In this document: in pieces, positions 11,101-26,100 of the stretch
How positions within the stretch are numbered: the first letter of the stretch is position 1
Layout of the letters: the number at the start of each line of letters is the position of its first letter
NCBI GenBank assembly: GCA_903813345.2
Contig: CAIIXF020000003.1
Coordinates: forward strand, 6,345,815-6,409,814
DNA from: Owenia fusiformis
Lineage: Eukaryota > Annelida > Polychaeta > Sabellida > Oweniidae
Direction: 5' to 3'
Length of the DNA stretch: 64,000 bases
Notes under the pieces: model-generated
Databases searched by the model: none
Told to the model about the DNA's origin: nothing
The model's input: the letters and a program-made list of their open reading frames with translations, nothing else
Position numbers and translations under genes: made by a program

Positions 11101-14100
11101 CCCCAGGGAATGTGTCAACCATGTCCCATTCTATCAATACCCAAAGGCCTAACCATGGTAACACACCCATGGAAACCAGTCCCAACATCCCTGTGGGTGA
11201 AAACAGACCCATAGACTCAACTCATCACTCTTTTAATGGAAGTAAAACTAAAATCACAGGAGGTATTCCAAGACCATCAAATTTTGATCAACAAGAAAGC
11301 AACCCAGGGATCACTAATCAAGAGACTCCTAGCTCATCATTCGGCCAATCTAAAACTGGTAATGTTGGGTATCAACCTTCACAAAACAGACTTGATGTTA
11401 CTCAAAGTGAGCAGATCAAAAAAGAACTAAGTGCTTCACATAGTGCTGCACAAAACATTCAGCGAAGATTGAGTTTTGGACAGACTCATTCTCAACAGTC
11501 TTTCAACCAAAAAGCCCAGGTACTGAATAAGATAATTCCTGTGTTTAAGAACAAGAAGAAGATTGCTGCCCCTGTCTTTAAAGCAAAGGAATCTACTAGT
11601 CAAGATACTACTAAAAGACCAGTCTTCCTGAGTAAGAACAAGCCAGGTAGCTCTACATTACCACCATCGCATTCATCTGGAGGTAACACTAAAATACCTG
11701 CTAGTATGCAACTAGATTATTTTCAAACTGACAATGGGAGACATATCCCTCCCAAGAATAGTGTACATGCAAAAGTAGATGCTTCTGATAAAACGACCCC
11801 AAAAGTATACACTCAAGGAACACAGGTGGCTAAAGCACGAGTGACATTTTCATCCCAACACATGCCACAATCGCACCAGTTTAAGACACAATCACAGTCC
11901 TCCAAGGTTCAGCTTAAGTCCCATTGTCCAAGTGGCCCATCAAAAGGCTTTAATACCCACCACACTCCACTACCAGGAGGCCCACTAACAGATCCTGATT
12001 TAAATGATTTTGAGGGGTTTAGTACTCCTGGTCTCACAACAAACCCAGGCACACCATCCCACAGTTACACTCATAGTTTCCATGGTAGTTGTACACCCAA
12101 GCTGATGTCCTTCAGTCAACAGAGGCTGCATCAACAAGGGGGAACAACACCTTCTCAGGTAAGCCACTTGCAATCTTAAGGACTTTGTGCCTATTTATAA
12201 CATGTATTTTGTTTACAAGCTACATTTATCATTTGCTTATTGATTTTCTTAAAAATCAGTATTTTTATTTATTATTTATTTTTAAAGCAGTATTTGATAC
12301 CACGCGGTACAAAATTCGACCGTTAATTAAAATTTTTGACCTACCAGGTGTTTGAAAATCAAGGATTGCGAGTCTCATACTGCACCATTTTTCTTCAAAC
12401 TTGTTTGATTCAAAGCATAACAAAAATGCCTTTCTGTTGGTACATTATTCTGCTATACAGAGTCCCTACTTTCAGCGGCATTTTGGTCCCCAGTTGTGAG
12501 AAGGGCTTCTCACAACTGGGGACCAAAACGCTGCTAAAACGAGCGACTCTTTTCAATAAAGCAATGTACCAACAGAAAGGCAATTTTGTTTTGCTTTGAA
12601 TGAAACAAGTTTGAAGAAAAATGGTGCAGTATGAGACTCGCAATCCTTGATTTTCAAACACCTGGTAGGTCAAAAATTTTAATTAACGATCGAAGTTTGT
12701 ACCGCGTGGATACAGTACTTGATCTCTGATCCCTCATATCATAATTAGGTCATAGGAATCAAGACAGGAATTAGGCCCACACTGTTGCTTTGGCAGAATC
12801 TTATAGGTATACTTTTTCTAAGGGTACCTTTTCATGTTTTGCCTTAAATTCTATTACAAATAGGTTTGGTTGGAAATTGCTTCATTTTTAATATCTTTTG
12901 AAAACAAAAAGTGCATCCAACTCCATTTCTGTTTCATTAACATGAATATATAGATGAGTAGCCAGATCTCATAAAGTCTTCAAATAAAGAAGTTTAAACC
13001 TCCAAAAGGTTACCGGCTAATCTTGGTACCGTTGGAAAGCTAAACACCTGCACTAACATGTTTGAAGACTATAAAAATTCAGAACAGGTGGAAAAGTTCT
13101 TAAAAATGCTGGTTTCCATGGTAACTGCAATGTTGTCAGTATTAAGGACAAATTATATACTTTTGAACATATGTAGAGAACGCTTTGACCATACATCATG
13201 ATAAAAGTACCACTGTAAAGGTAATTTAAAAAACCTTTTGAAAAAACATATTTTTAGGATTTTCGGGCCTATTGTGATGTCATAGAACTAAAAACGCTTG
13301 ATTTTTCGGTGATTTTGACAGAATTTAGACACGTGTCGTATGCTAATGTAAGCTACATTATCTAATAAAACTATTTTGTGTTTAAAAGTGACTTAACTCA
13401 ACACTTATATGTATATTATCGGGCAAACAGTATCATTATGATTGTGATGTCATAATACAAAGAGATAGAGGCCTAATTCAAATATCTAATATCGAGATTT
13501 TTGACAAATCAAGATATATTTGAGGCATTTATACATTTTCAATGATAATTTAAAAAATCCTCAACAATATAATGTTATGTTTAATATATCAATGAAAAGG
13601 TTACTGGCAAATCATGGTACTGTTGGAAAGCTTAGCATCTGTGTTAACATGCCTAATGATTAAAATAAATCAAAACAGGTGAGAACATTTCTAAAAATGA
13701 TGGTTTCCATGGTAACTGCAATGATGTCACTATTAAGTCCAGGAATATACTTTTGAAGATATCTAGAGAACGGTTTGACCATATATCATATTAAAACTAT
13801 CATTGTAAAGCTAATTTAACAAACTTGTTAAAAATACACATTTCTCAAGGTTTCAGGATCATTGTGATGTCATAGAAATAGAAACGCTCGATTTTTGGTG
13901 ATTTTACAAAATACAAACAAATATCATGTGCTTTTGTAGCCTAATAGTATTGAAGATAAACTATTTTGTGTTTATACGTGACTGAACACAACACTTACAT
14001 GTATTTATATATCAGGCAAACAATATCATTATGATTTTGATGTCATTATGCAAAAAGATAGAGGCCTAAATCAAACACATGTATCTAGTATCGAGAATTT

Positions 14101-17100
14101 TAACAAATCCAGATATTGAATGAGAAAGGTAGAAGGTATTTTTGGGCTTTGATACTGATCAAAAGCTTGCATATTGAGCTTTACGGATGCACTGGTGTTG
14201 TTTAAGATTTTTAGGCAAAAAAATATTTTAATCGTTCGTTTCCATAGTAACAGTTTATATTAATCATTATGAGATCATAATGACATTGGTACCATATGAA
14301 AGCAAAAATAATTTCTGGTATTTCTAGAAAAAATATGCAAACTATTCATTATGATTAATTTTGACCTTAAGTTTACATATTTACAATGAAATAATTATAC
14401 AGCATGGTGTTATATATATCGGGTGTCCCAAAAATGAGACACTTTTTGACAAGTATTTTCTCGGCAACCACATTCACTGAAAATTTGTACAAAGTAGCCC
14501 AAGAGTATCATTAGCAACGTATAACACTATGAAAAAGATCAAGTAAATGTGAGTACTAATTAATTCAACGTAGAATGTCAAAAGATCCCATACCGGAGCA
14601 ACGCACTGAGAACTTTATATCGTTTGCACCAAAAAAAACGGGAAATAATTTGACGAGTAAATTCTCAGGAATAGATGAACCAAATTCTTCTTCTGCTAGC
14701 ACTATGAATATGTAAGAAATTGCTCATATATTATGTGTGTATTTGTAAATTAAACACAGTATGTCAAAATATCCAATATCAGTGTAAAAGTTACTTATTA
14801 ACCCATTTCCAAGCAAAAATACATTTCCGTATTTTTTCTAACAATATCATCTCCAATGAATTTTGAGAATAAATGGATTTTGGATATTTTGGAAGAATGA
14901 AACAAATTAATTAGTCATGACACACAGACAAGCTATTTTGACTGATCACAGAATATTTGTTTGATCTTTTTTAGATTTTTACAACTTGCAAATGATACTC
15001 TTAGGCTACTTTGTGCAAATTTTTAGTGAATTTGGTTCATCAGTTGCCCAGAAAATACTTGTCAAAAAGTGTCTCATTTTCTGGGACACCAGATATATAT
15101 TTTTTACTATGAAGTGATGCATTATGTTAGATCTAGGTACATTTATTTACTGTTGAAATCAAAATTAAATATGATACATGTTGCACCAAAACTAAAATTG
15201 CATTTCATGCCATAGCATAGTTTTGCCCGATGCAAGATTTATCAAGACTTACAGACTGTGTAATAGGTCAGCAGCAAGGCCAAAATTAGAGAAATATTGT
15301 GTGACCTAGGTCACTCTAAGTTGGTCCTGGCCCTAGAAAAAGAAATTGAAAAGAGAAATTGGGCCTAAAGGTGACGCCCTCTACTTGACCTCATATTTAA
15401 AATAATGGTTAATATATATTTCTAACACATAAGAACATCACAAAAACTATCTAGTAGCTTAAATTGACCAGAGTTAGATTAATTTGTGTATTTAAAGAAG
15501 TATTTATTGGTGAAAATTATAACTCGAGGAAATATTGTTGATTAACCCCCTAAAACGTAACCTATTTTAAAGGGGGGGGGGGTTAACATTATCTTCTAAA
15601 CCTTTTGTTTCATTTAAGATTTGACTGTCAAAATAATTTTCATCATTGAAACACAATGCTAACATTGACATTTTTAAAGGCCCCATATTAACTTTAAACT
15701 TCTTTGGCTTATATTGTAGTCTTACCGCTAACATTAACATTTTTAAAGGCCCCATATTAACTTTAAACTTCTTTGGCTTATATTGTAGTCTTACCCAATG
15801 TTATCAAAGTGTGATATGTGAAACCTCTTTTTTAAATTTCAAAAAGTGTCTTTTGAACTTTCAGAGGTCACGAGTATCTTTAAATAAGAGATCATTCACA
15901 CCAATGCATAGCAATCATCCGCACATGTTTTTAAAAAAAATTGGCTCGTAAATAACATTTGATATTTATTCTTGAACTAGTGTGTCCTTTGTCCAATCTT
16001 TGCATTGGTATTTCTTTTTCAAAAAATAACAAACTTTTAAAGCTTTATCTCAGCCAAATTCATCATACAATTCAACTCACCCTGTCATACATTGTTCATG
16101 TGAGGTCAAATGCTTTTTTTATTTAATAAGATTAATTTGGGACACTTACTAAAGCACCACAAGACTTAGATAATCATTAGAGGCTTTTAAAGCACCACTA
16201 GGGTATGCAAGGAAATCATTAAGGGCTACCAATGAAGGCTATTAAAGCACCACCAAGTCATACTAGGGAATCAGCATACTAGGGAATCACTAAGAGCTAT
16301 AAGAAACCAATTAGGGCTATTTGAGCACAACCAAAGCATACTAGAAATCACGAAGGGGTATTAAGAACCAATCTAGAGCATTACAAGGGAAACATTAAGG
16401 GCCATTAAGAAACCAATGAGGGATATTTAAGCACAACCTGAGCATATAAGGAAATCACCAAAGGCTATTAAGAAACCAATTTTGGCTATTTAAGCACAAG
16501 CGGATCATAGTAGAGAATCACTAAGGGCTATATTAAAGCACAACCCGAGCATACTAGGGAATCAATTAGGGCTATTAAAAAAATAATATGGGCTATTTAA
16601 GCAATACCCGAGCATATGAGGGAATCACTAAGGGCTATTAAGAAACTAATTGGGGTTATTAAAGCACAACCCGAGCATACTAGGGAATCAATTAGGGCTA
16701 TTAAGAAACTAATTTGGGCTATTTAAGCAATACCCGAGCATATGAGGGAATCACTAAGGGCTAATAAGAAACTAACTGGGGCTATTTACGCACAACTCAG
16801 CCATACTAGGGAATCACTAAGGGCTATTAAGAAACTAATTGGGGCTATTTACGCACAACCCGGCCACACTAGGGAATCACTAAGGGCTATTAAGAAACTA
16901 ATTGAGGCTATTTAAGCACAACCTGAGCATATAAGGTAATCACTAAGGGGTATTAAGAGACCGATCGGGGCTATTTAAGCACAACCCGAGCATATAAGGG
17001 AATCACTAAGGGCTATCAAGAAACTAATTGGGGCTATTTAAGCACAACCCGAGCATATAAGGGAATCACTAAGGGGTATTAAGAGACCGATTGGGGCTAT

Positions 17101-20100
17101 TTAAGCACAACCCAAGCATACTAGGGAATCACTAAGGGCTATCAAGAAACTAATTGGGGCTATTTAAGCACAACCCGAGCATATAAGGGAATCACTAAGG
17201 GCTATCAAGAAACTAATTGGGGCTATTTAGGCACAACCAGAGCATACTAGGGAATCACTAGGGGGTATGAAGAGACCGATTGGGGCTATTTAAGCACAAC
17301 CTGAGCATACTAGGGAATCACTAAGGGCTATCAAGAAACTAATTCGGGCTATTAAGGCACAACCCGAGCATAAAAGGGAATCACTAAGGGCTATTAAGAA
17401 ACTAATCAGGGCTATTTAAGCACAATCAGAGCATACTAAGGAATCACTAAGGGCTATTAAGAAATCAATTGGACATTTTAAGCACAACCTGGGCATACTA
17501 GGGAATCACTATTAAGAGCCAATCTAGATGATACAAGGGAATCACTAAGGGCTATTGAGAAACCAATCTGGGATATTTAAGCAAAACCCAAGCATATAAG
17601 GGAATTGCTAAGGGCTATTAAGAATCAATTTTGACTATTTAAGCACAACCCGTTCATACTAGGGAATCACTAAAGGCTATTAATGAGCCAATATTGACTG
17701 TTAAAGCACTAATTATCACCATTTCTGTAGGGTAGGGTCGCCATTTTTACTGAAATCTGGTATGTTCCTAGGAAATGTAAACAAAGTCAGGCCACGGCTG
17801 TGATCATTTGATAGTGGTGTTAATATATCAAAATTACGGGTCATGATGCCATTATTAATATGAAAATTAGCTTATTTGAATATTGTTTTCATAAAACATC
17901 AGAAATATTTTTTGGCTTTCATAGGGTACCAATATTAATTCAATCAACAACTTTGTAGCATGAATAATGAACCATAAACTAATAGTCTTCAAATATGTCA
18001 TTTGAAGAATGTAATCCTATTTTCTTTATTTTATTGCTATTTTTACTGTTAATGAAAATTGTATGTTGTATGTTGTAAATTGTATGTTTAGCCCTAAAAG
18101 GGCATCAGTACTAATAAATCCTAAAACTCAATTGTACAAGAACAACTGAGATATGCCCACTCCGTACTATGCTGTTATCTCTGAATATATAGAAAATATT
18201 AAATGGTTACTATGGAACCGAGCGCTTTAAGTAAATCTCACCCTAAAGTCTCAACTAAATATCTAAACTTTTCTTGCCTGACATACTGATACACGTACAT
18301 GTTGTTTTTATAAGCTTTTTATCATAATTTTACATATAAGCACCATATGCCTCCAGAAACACTTGACACATATTATAACATTTGGTAGAAATCACTAAAA
18401 AAAACTTAGATATGTGTTTATGATGGGGTAGTGGAATTATCTTTTCGACGATGTATCGAACGTGACATATTGTTGAAGCTTTTCAAATTATCTTAAGATT
18501 TCTACAAATTTATCTGAATATGTCAAAAATCTCGATATATTTGAAATATACCTTTATCTAAAAGTTTTGAATTATAACATCACAAGTACGATGATATTAC
18601 TTGTCTGATATACTAATACATATAAGTGTTGTACAACATGTCCTAAATCATGTATTTACACAAAATAGTTTATTCTGTAACTACTATCGGCTACAAAAGC
18701 GCATGATATGTACTTGTGTGAATTATGTCAAAATCACCAAAAATCAAGCGTTTCTATTTATATGACATCACAATGAGCCCAAAACCCCAGAAAATATGTA
18801 TTTTCAACAAGTTTGTTAAATTACCTTTACAATGAAACTTTAAACATGATATATGGTCAAAGCGTTCCCTAGATATCTTCAAAAGTATATTTATGGACTT
18901 TAATAGTGACAACATTGCAGTTACCATGGAAACCATCATTTTTAAAAATGTTCTCACCTGTTTTGATTTATTTTAGGGATGAGGCATGTTAACACAGATG
19001 CTAAGCTTTCCAACGGTACCATGATTAGCCAGTAACCTTTTCATCGACATATCTAACATGCATGACATTATATTGTTGAGGATTTTTTAAATTATCATTG
19101 AAAATATATAAAATGTATAAATGCCTCAAATATATCTTGATTTGTCAAAAATCTCGATATTAGATATTTGAACTTGGCCTCTATCTCTTTGCATTATGAC
19201 ATCACAATCATAGTGATATTGATTGTTCGATATATTAATACTATGTGTTGCGTTAAGTCACTTAAAGACAAAACATAGTTTACTTTAAGTATTGTAGCTT
19301 ACAGAAGCATATGATACATGTCTCAACTCTGTCAAAATCACTGAAAAATCAGCCGTTTCTAGTTCTATGACATCACAATGATCCCAATAATCCAAAAATA
19401 CCTTTTTTCAACAAGTTTGTTAAATTACCTTTACAGTGATACTTTTATCAAGACATATGGTCAAAGTGTTCTCTAGATATGTTCAAAAGTATATTCATGG
19501 GCCTTACTGGTGACAACATTGCAGTTACCATGGAAACCAGCATTTTAAAGAATTTTCTCACCTGTTCTGAATTGTTTTAGTCGTCAAACATATTAGTGCA
19601 GATGCTAAGCTTTCCAACGGTACCATGATTTGCCAGTAACCTTTTCATTGATATATTAAACATAACATTATATTGTTGAGGATTTTTTAAATTATCATTG
19701 AAAATGTATAAATGTATAAATGCCTCAAATATATCTTGATTTGTCAAAAATCTCGATATTAGATATTTGAATTAGGCCTCTATCTCTTTGTATTATGACA
19801 TCACAATCATAATGATATTGTTTGCCCGATAATATACATATAAGTGTTGTGTTAAGTCACTTTTAAACACAAAATAGTTTTATTAGATAATGTAGCTTAC
19901 ATTAGCATACGACACGTGTCTAAATTCTGTCAAAATCACCGAAAAATCAGCCGTTTCTAGTTCTATGACATCACAATGAGTCCAATAATCCAAAAAATAC
20001 ATTTTTTCAAAAACTGTGTCAAATTATCTTTACAGTGATACTTTTATCAAGACATATGGTCAAAGCGTTATCTAGATATGTTCAAAAGTATATTCATGGG

Positions 20101-23100
20101 CCTTAAAAGTGACAACATTGCAGTTACCATGGAAACCAGCATTTTAAGAACTTTTCCACCTGTTCTGAATGTTTTTAGTCATCAAGCATGTTAGTGCAGA
20201 AGTTAAGCTTTCCAACGGTACCAAGATTAGCCAGTAACCTTTCGGAGGTTTAATCTCTTCAAATATTGCCGGCTGCTACTCGTCTAATATGGTTGGTCTA
20301 TTACTAAATATTATCTAAGAGTATTGATCATGTAAAAACATAGAGGTATTTTATGGGAGCGATGTACTAGAGTAGAAATAATCTTAATCATTAAAAATAA
20401 TCATTAAATATTCAAAATTCAGTCAAAGTGATGTCATATTTGAAATCTACATGTAAAAGTACATCTAGAAATATGGTATATCAACTTTTTAAAAATTTTT
20501 TGAAAATGTGACTTCTAGTTTGGGTTGATTCCCCACAGACCCCATCTTACAGAATCACAGAAAGTGAAATATCTTTTCTTGTATTGGACAGATAACATTT
20601 TCTTTTACTGCACATATTTTAATTTGCATAACTAGTAGATACAATCATAAGGGTTATATGAAAATTGAACCACTAAAACAGATGTAATTTAAGTTAAAGG
20701 GAACTTTCTAATATACTCGCCATGCTATCTGACCCGAACGAGCCACCTGGTGGTGAAACTGGTAACTATCTACTCGCATCTGCATTATTGAATATGGGTT
20801 TTATTTCGAGGGACAATATGATATTTCCTGAGGGCTTGGGATTGCCAGAAGAAAATATCATATTGTCCCAAGGATAAGAACAATTAGTTTCAGCCTATAA
20901 GAAGGCATAAATGATTTTTTGTAAGGGAACACTTCAATGCTCAATAGTTTTTTTTATAATGTAAATAGCTAAGGTCATGGTATCCTCTAAATCCTCTATA
21001 GGGCTACTATATGCAGTACTATTTGCACAATCAGAAGTTGACATACTGGCTACAGTGAAAGAATGGAGAGTAGTGATTGTGTAAAGAATACAGTTCTTAT
21101 CATTTCAACATGCATAAAAAACAACTCAATATAACATCATGCGATATTAATCAAAATGGCGACAGCAATAGATGAACATGTTAAAGAGACATTAAAATGT
21201 ACGCTGTGTTATGAAACATTAACAGACCCAAGGACACTGCCTTGTATGCACACATATTGTTGTAAATGTCTGGATGAATTAGAAAAGATCACGGAAGGAG
21301 TGAAATACTGTCTAAGCTGCCCAGAATGTAGACAAGTTCATACAATACCTGAAGGCGGAGTGGCTAAATTTAAGGTCAACTTCACTACAAGTTCATTAGT
21401 GGATCTATTCAAAGCCTTGGATGTTGGGGACAATCCTTACTGTACATTATGTAAGAATGACCAAATAGACATTGATGCAATAACAAAATGTGTACAATGT
21501 AATGAGCAGCTGTGTAAAGACTGTGACAGATATCACACAAAGTTTCATAAAGGTCACACAGTACTTGATCTTACAGGTGACAAAGCACAAGATACAACCA
21601 CCCCACTAAAGATCATAAAACAGCGTGTGGTGTTTTGCGAAACACATAAGATGACTCCACTTGAGATATACTGTAAGGTGGACCAATGTGCTGTATGTGC
21701 GACATGTTATGTAATCAACCATTCTGGGCACGAATGTGTCGATATCCATAAGGCTGTTGAGGATAACATAACCCTGATTGATGAACTCATAGAGAAAGGT
21801 GAGCAGCTTGTTGAAACGTATGAAAAAGCAATACAAAGTACTCATACCAAGAAGGATAAAATGGAACAAGAAGCAGATGATGTCACACATGAACTGAACA
21901 ATGATATGAACGTGGCTATTCAAGCCATTCGTGATAAATACACCAAAGACATCAACTATGTGGCTGAAAAAAGAGCCACATGTGCCAAGCAAGCAGTGGC
22001 ACATCTGGGACATCTACACATGCAAAAGGCCACCACTGAGAGCACAATGATACAACTGCATACATTAAAACAACATGGACACGATTCACAGCTAGCGAAC
22101 ATAGCCAAAGACATCACATCAAAATTAAAAGAATGGTCCAATCCAAAATCCTCTGAATTTGATGAGAACATTACATTCAACATCAACAGGGGTGAGGTGT
22201 TTGAGGATAGAATAATGTTTGGAAACGTGAACATTAACACCCTTAAAAATACAATAGAAATACTTGAAAAGTCAATAGTATTAAAGAAGGTGGAATCAAA
22301 TAGAAATGTCAGCGTTTTATTTAGTGTTACCAAAAAGTGGGTCCAATGGACCCCACGGTAAAAAAAAATGGAGTCCAAACCAAAAAAAGTGGGTCCGAAA
22401 AATTAAAGGCCTGAAACTAATTAAAAATGAAAAAATTGGATAAAGCAAATTCAAGTACTCGTTTTTTTCTAAAGTAACACAAATGTAAGGCATTTTTGTC
22501 TTTTTTACCATGTAGTCTTATGGAGTGATTTTATATTTACTAAACTTACAACTACATAAACATATTTATTGTAACATTTCATAATGTTCATTATCATCAT
22601 TGTCAATACATGAAGGATGTAATGATAATTCAATTTTTCCTCTTTTTATCTAAATCTGTTCAAATAATACACATACATGTACTGTAGGTACATACTAGCT
22701 CAGACAATTTTGTAATTTAGACCCTCTCTGGTGCATTCTGGCATATCTCGGCAAAAAATTTCCAATAATAATATTTATAATACATAATTGATTGTAATTA
22801 ATTTTTTTCTTAATTACTTTGTTTTTCAATGTTGCCCCTTGTTCCTCCTCACTCTGATGTAAATTAATAAACTCAATATTCCTTTCTGACACATTATCAA
22901 TCTCAATGAAATATAAAGATCAACATTCAATAGTTTGATATGTATTTTTGACTTGTAATATTTTATTTGTTTTCAAATGTTGCCCTTTGTGCTTTCTCAC
23001 TATGATGTAAGATAATGCCAAAAAGATCAACTGTATTAATTAAACAGTTTGTTGTCAAGTTTATGTGTAGGCTAATTGTTAATAATAGTATCCATTGAAA

Positions 23101-26100
23101 GATGGCAGGACAGTGATAAAGGTTTTTTGCTACTGAACCATTAATCTCAAAGCAATGATGTTTTGGTTTTAGAGGTCAATCAAAATGGTGGCCGAATTAC
23201 AGTAAGATAATTATTTCAGTGTTTCTCTGAAACACTGCTGATTATCTGCCTATTATACTTAGATTTTGTCTTCACAAGGTAGGCCAATTTATATTCTTTC
23301 ATTTGTACTACTGTTTGAGTGTTCTAAGAGGTAAGGTTTTTGGAAATTGCTGTAAAAATAAAGTGCGTCCAAGGGACTCTGGAGTTTTTTATTTTTCCGT
23401 CCAACATTATTTTTTGGGGTCCATCTAATGTAAGGACGGCGTTAAATAAAACGTAGAATGTTCATGATTTAGCTGTGACGAGTAACAATGAAACTATCGC
23501 AAATGGGCGAAATACATCAGCTATAGTCTTTGACAAGGACTTTACTTTGAAGACGACATTTGGTAAAGGATTTTACCATGCTACTACAAAAGGCAAAGAG
23601 ATATATTTTACCAGTGGAACTGATGAAGTCCACATATACAACCAGGATGGTACACACAGCAGAGATATGAAGATACCCCTCCTAGGAGAATGTAGGGGTA
23701 TTGCTGTTAACTCAGGAGGAGAATTTGTTATATGTGACAAAAGAACTAAGACAGTATACCATGTAGATAGTGCTACTGATAAAATACTGACCAAGGCTGC
23801 ACAAGGTACCTTCAGAATGCCACTCAATGTAGCCACCAATAGCAACGATGAAGTGATAGTATCTGATTATCTAGCACACTGTATAGTGGGCATGACCAGA
23901 GATGGCAATGAGCTGTTAAGGTATGGCACTGAAGGTAGTGGACAGAACCAACTGAATAATCCCAGGGGTCTATGTACAGACATGGCTGACAATATCATCG
24001 TGGCTGACACCAACAACCACAGAGTACACTTGTTAGGACCAGATGGCGAGTTTATCAAATATCTCCTGACATCATCAGATGGATTGCAGTACCCTCAAGC
24101 TGTAGCAGTGGACAATGAGGGACAACTGTTAGTAGGAGAATTCAGAAGGAATATCTGGGTAGTGAAATACAGAGAGTAAATATGTGTTAGTATGTTTACA
24201 GAAATGATCACAAAATAACAGCTCCTACATGAAAACTGACATACCGTATTGATGACCATACACTCAAATGTGCTTAATGGAATAAACTGTTACATAACAT
24301 TAGCATAGCCAGGATCCAAAATACAAAGGCAAAATTAATAATATATGCACCAATTGTGACTAATGCGACTAGTATATGACAATACCCAAAAGTAGCAACA
24401 TTTTGAATTTGTGCAGGACTTTTCTTTGGAAATGATTGAAAATACTTGTAGTAGGCTTGTCAGATGGATTCATGAAAATATATACCCTTTTTAGAAACCC
24501 TACCACATTTACCACTTGCTACATCAAGGAAGCTATAAAGACATATTGGCTAGACTGATGGTTACATAGGTTGCTCCAGATAAAATTGGATTAACTTATT
24601 CCTATATTTGGAAAACTTGAATATTGATTGTACTCAACATACAGTATCTACAACCTATGAAATCATCAATCTGATCAAGATTTTTTTATATAGCAAAAGG
24701 TGGCAGGGTTTATTGGAAAGGTCTGTTGAAGCGGTATTCTTGAAATATGAGCAAATATAAATTTTAAAAACAAAATTGGTGCTTTTTGAATTTGAGTGAA
24801 ATTTGGAACCACTAATAATGTTCCCAAATAAGTACATGTAACAGTTACACAGATGTCTAACAATGAGCCACTTATCATTGAATTGGGTAGTTTATTCAAC
24901 TTTTCCAGAATCTGAGAATAGAATTATGAAAAAGTAATGACCACCATAACTGTGATATTTCACTAGTAACTCTTTACACAAAGCAGAGCATGGGGATTCT
25001 TTGATGTATTTCTATTTTGACAAAATTGTAATGTGTGGACAACTGGACATGTGCCTCGTGATATACATGTAGGGTTAATTTGAAAAACAGGATCAAAGCA
25101 TAATGCTAAGGGTTGATGTGAAAAGGTCACACCACCTTGGTGGGAATTGAACCCACAACCTCCTCATTACATGTTGTTGTAATGTGTGGACATGTGCCTC
25201 CTATTATGGTGGAACTCCCTTTTTAATGATGTGTTAATGAGATTCAAGAAGAATTAAATTAACTAGGGTAGAACACAATATAAGACATTTGTGATTAAGC
25301 TTTGTCAGCCTCTTTTTTACTAAAAATGCTGATCAGTCTGGTGTTTGTCAAAACATATTCTTTACAAGTCTGTTGCAGTAATAAAGTAGAATGACAGTGC
25401 TTAAAGTTCCCTGTCTTAAGTTTGAAAATATTTTTTTATCATTCATTTACTATTTGTCATGACTTAAAAAGTCATTTTAGAGATTTTTGAAAAAAAAAAT
25501 TATTTTGAAAAAAAAGTTGTGAGCATTTCAGTTCTCAAATATTCAAATTTCCTCCATTTTTCAAAAAAAGTTGAACTTTTTTAATCATCAAATATTTCTT
25601 AATTGCATATCAAAAAAGATTATCTTTTTAACACCAATGCAAAGATTGAACAAAGGACACTCTATTTCAATAATAAAATGCCATATTTAATGGGCCACTT
25701 CAATGTTTTCGCATATCAAAAATATTTTGCAACATTAGTGATGTCACTAAGGTAGCAAAAACTTTCAAATTTTTTTTTCGATGTCAATCTTTTCTAAATT
25801 GCTAGATTTCAATAATAAACCAATGTTAATTGTCTAACCAGGTTAAAATGAAGAATATATTATGTTTTAGATATCACTGTACCATTGGTTTCTATGAGAA
25901 CTAAAATTTTGAAACGCATTTCCAGGTGAACCGTTTGGTAGATCAATTTGAAATTTTCAGGGATGATTCTTAGTATGAAAATCTAGAACTGATTAGTTTT
26001 TTGGCATTCTGGATAAATGTCAAGGCAGCCATATTGGATTTTCCGTCTTAAAATCTTGCCTGTAAAGTCTTGTCTACGCATTTTTAGGTGAACCGTTTGA

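Noticed and set aside
12336-12673. Two mirrored open frames of 87 codons on opposite strands starting with the same residues
   Set aside because: They arise from the palindrome; identical text on both strands is the inverted repeat itself.
16150-17700. Regular repeats that could suggest a CRISPR-like array
   Set aside because: Units are contiguous 63-bp copies without unique spacers, in an animal genome; it is a minisatellite.
21606-22378. Antisense open frames over the TRIM exon
   Set aside because: Shadows of the RING/B-box coding strand.
23475-24179. NHL segment as a separate gene starting at GTG
   Set aside because: GTG is not a normal start in animals, and the upstream in-frame codons continue to the transposon boundary.
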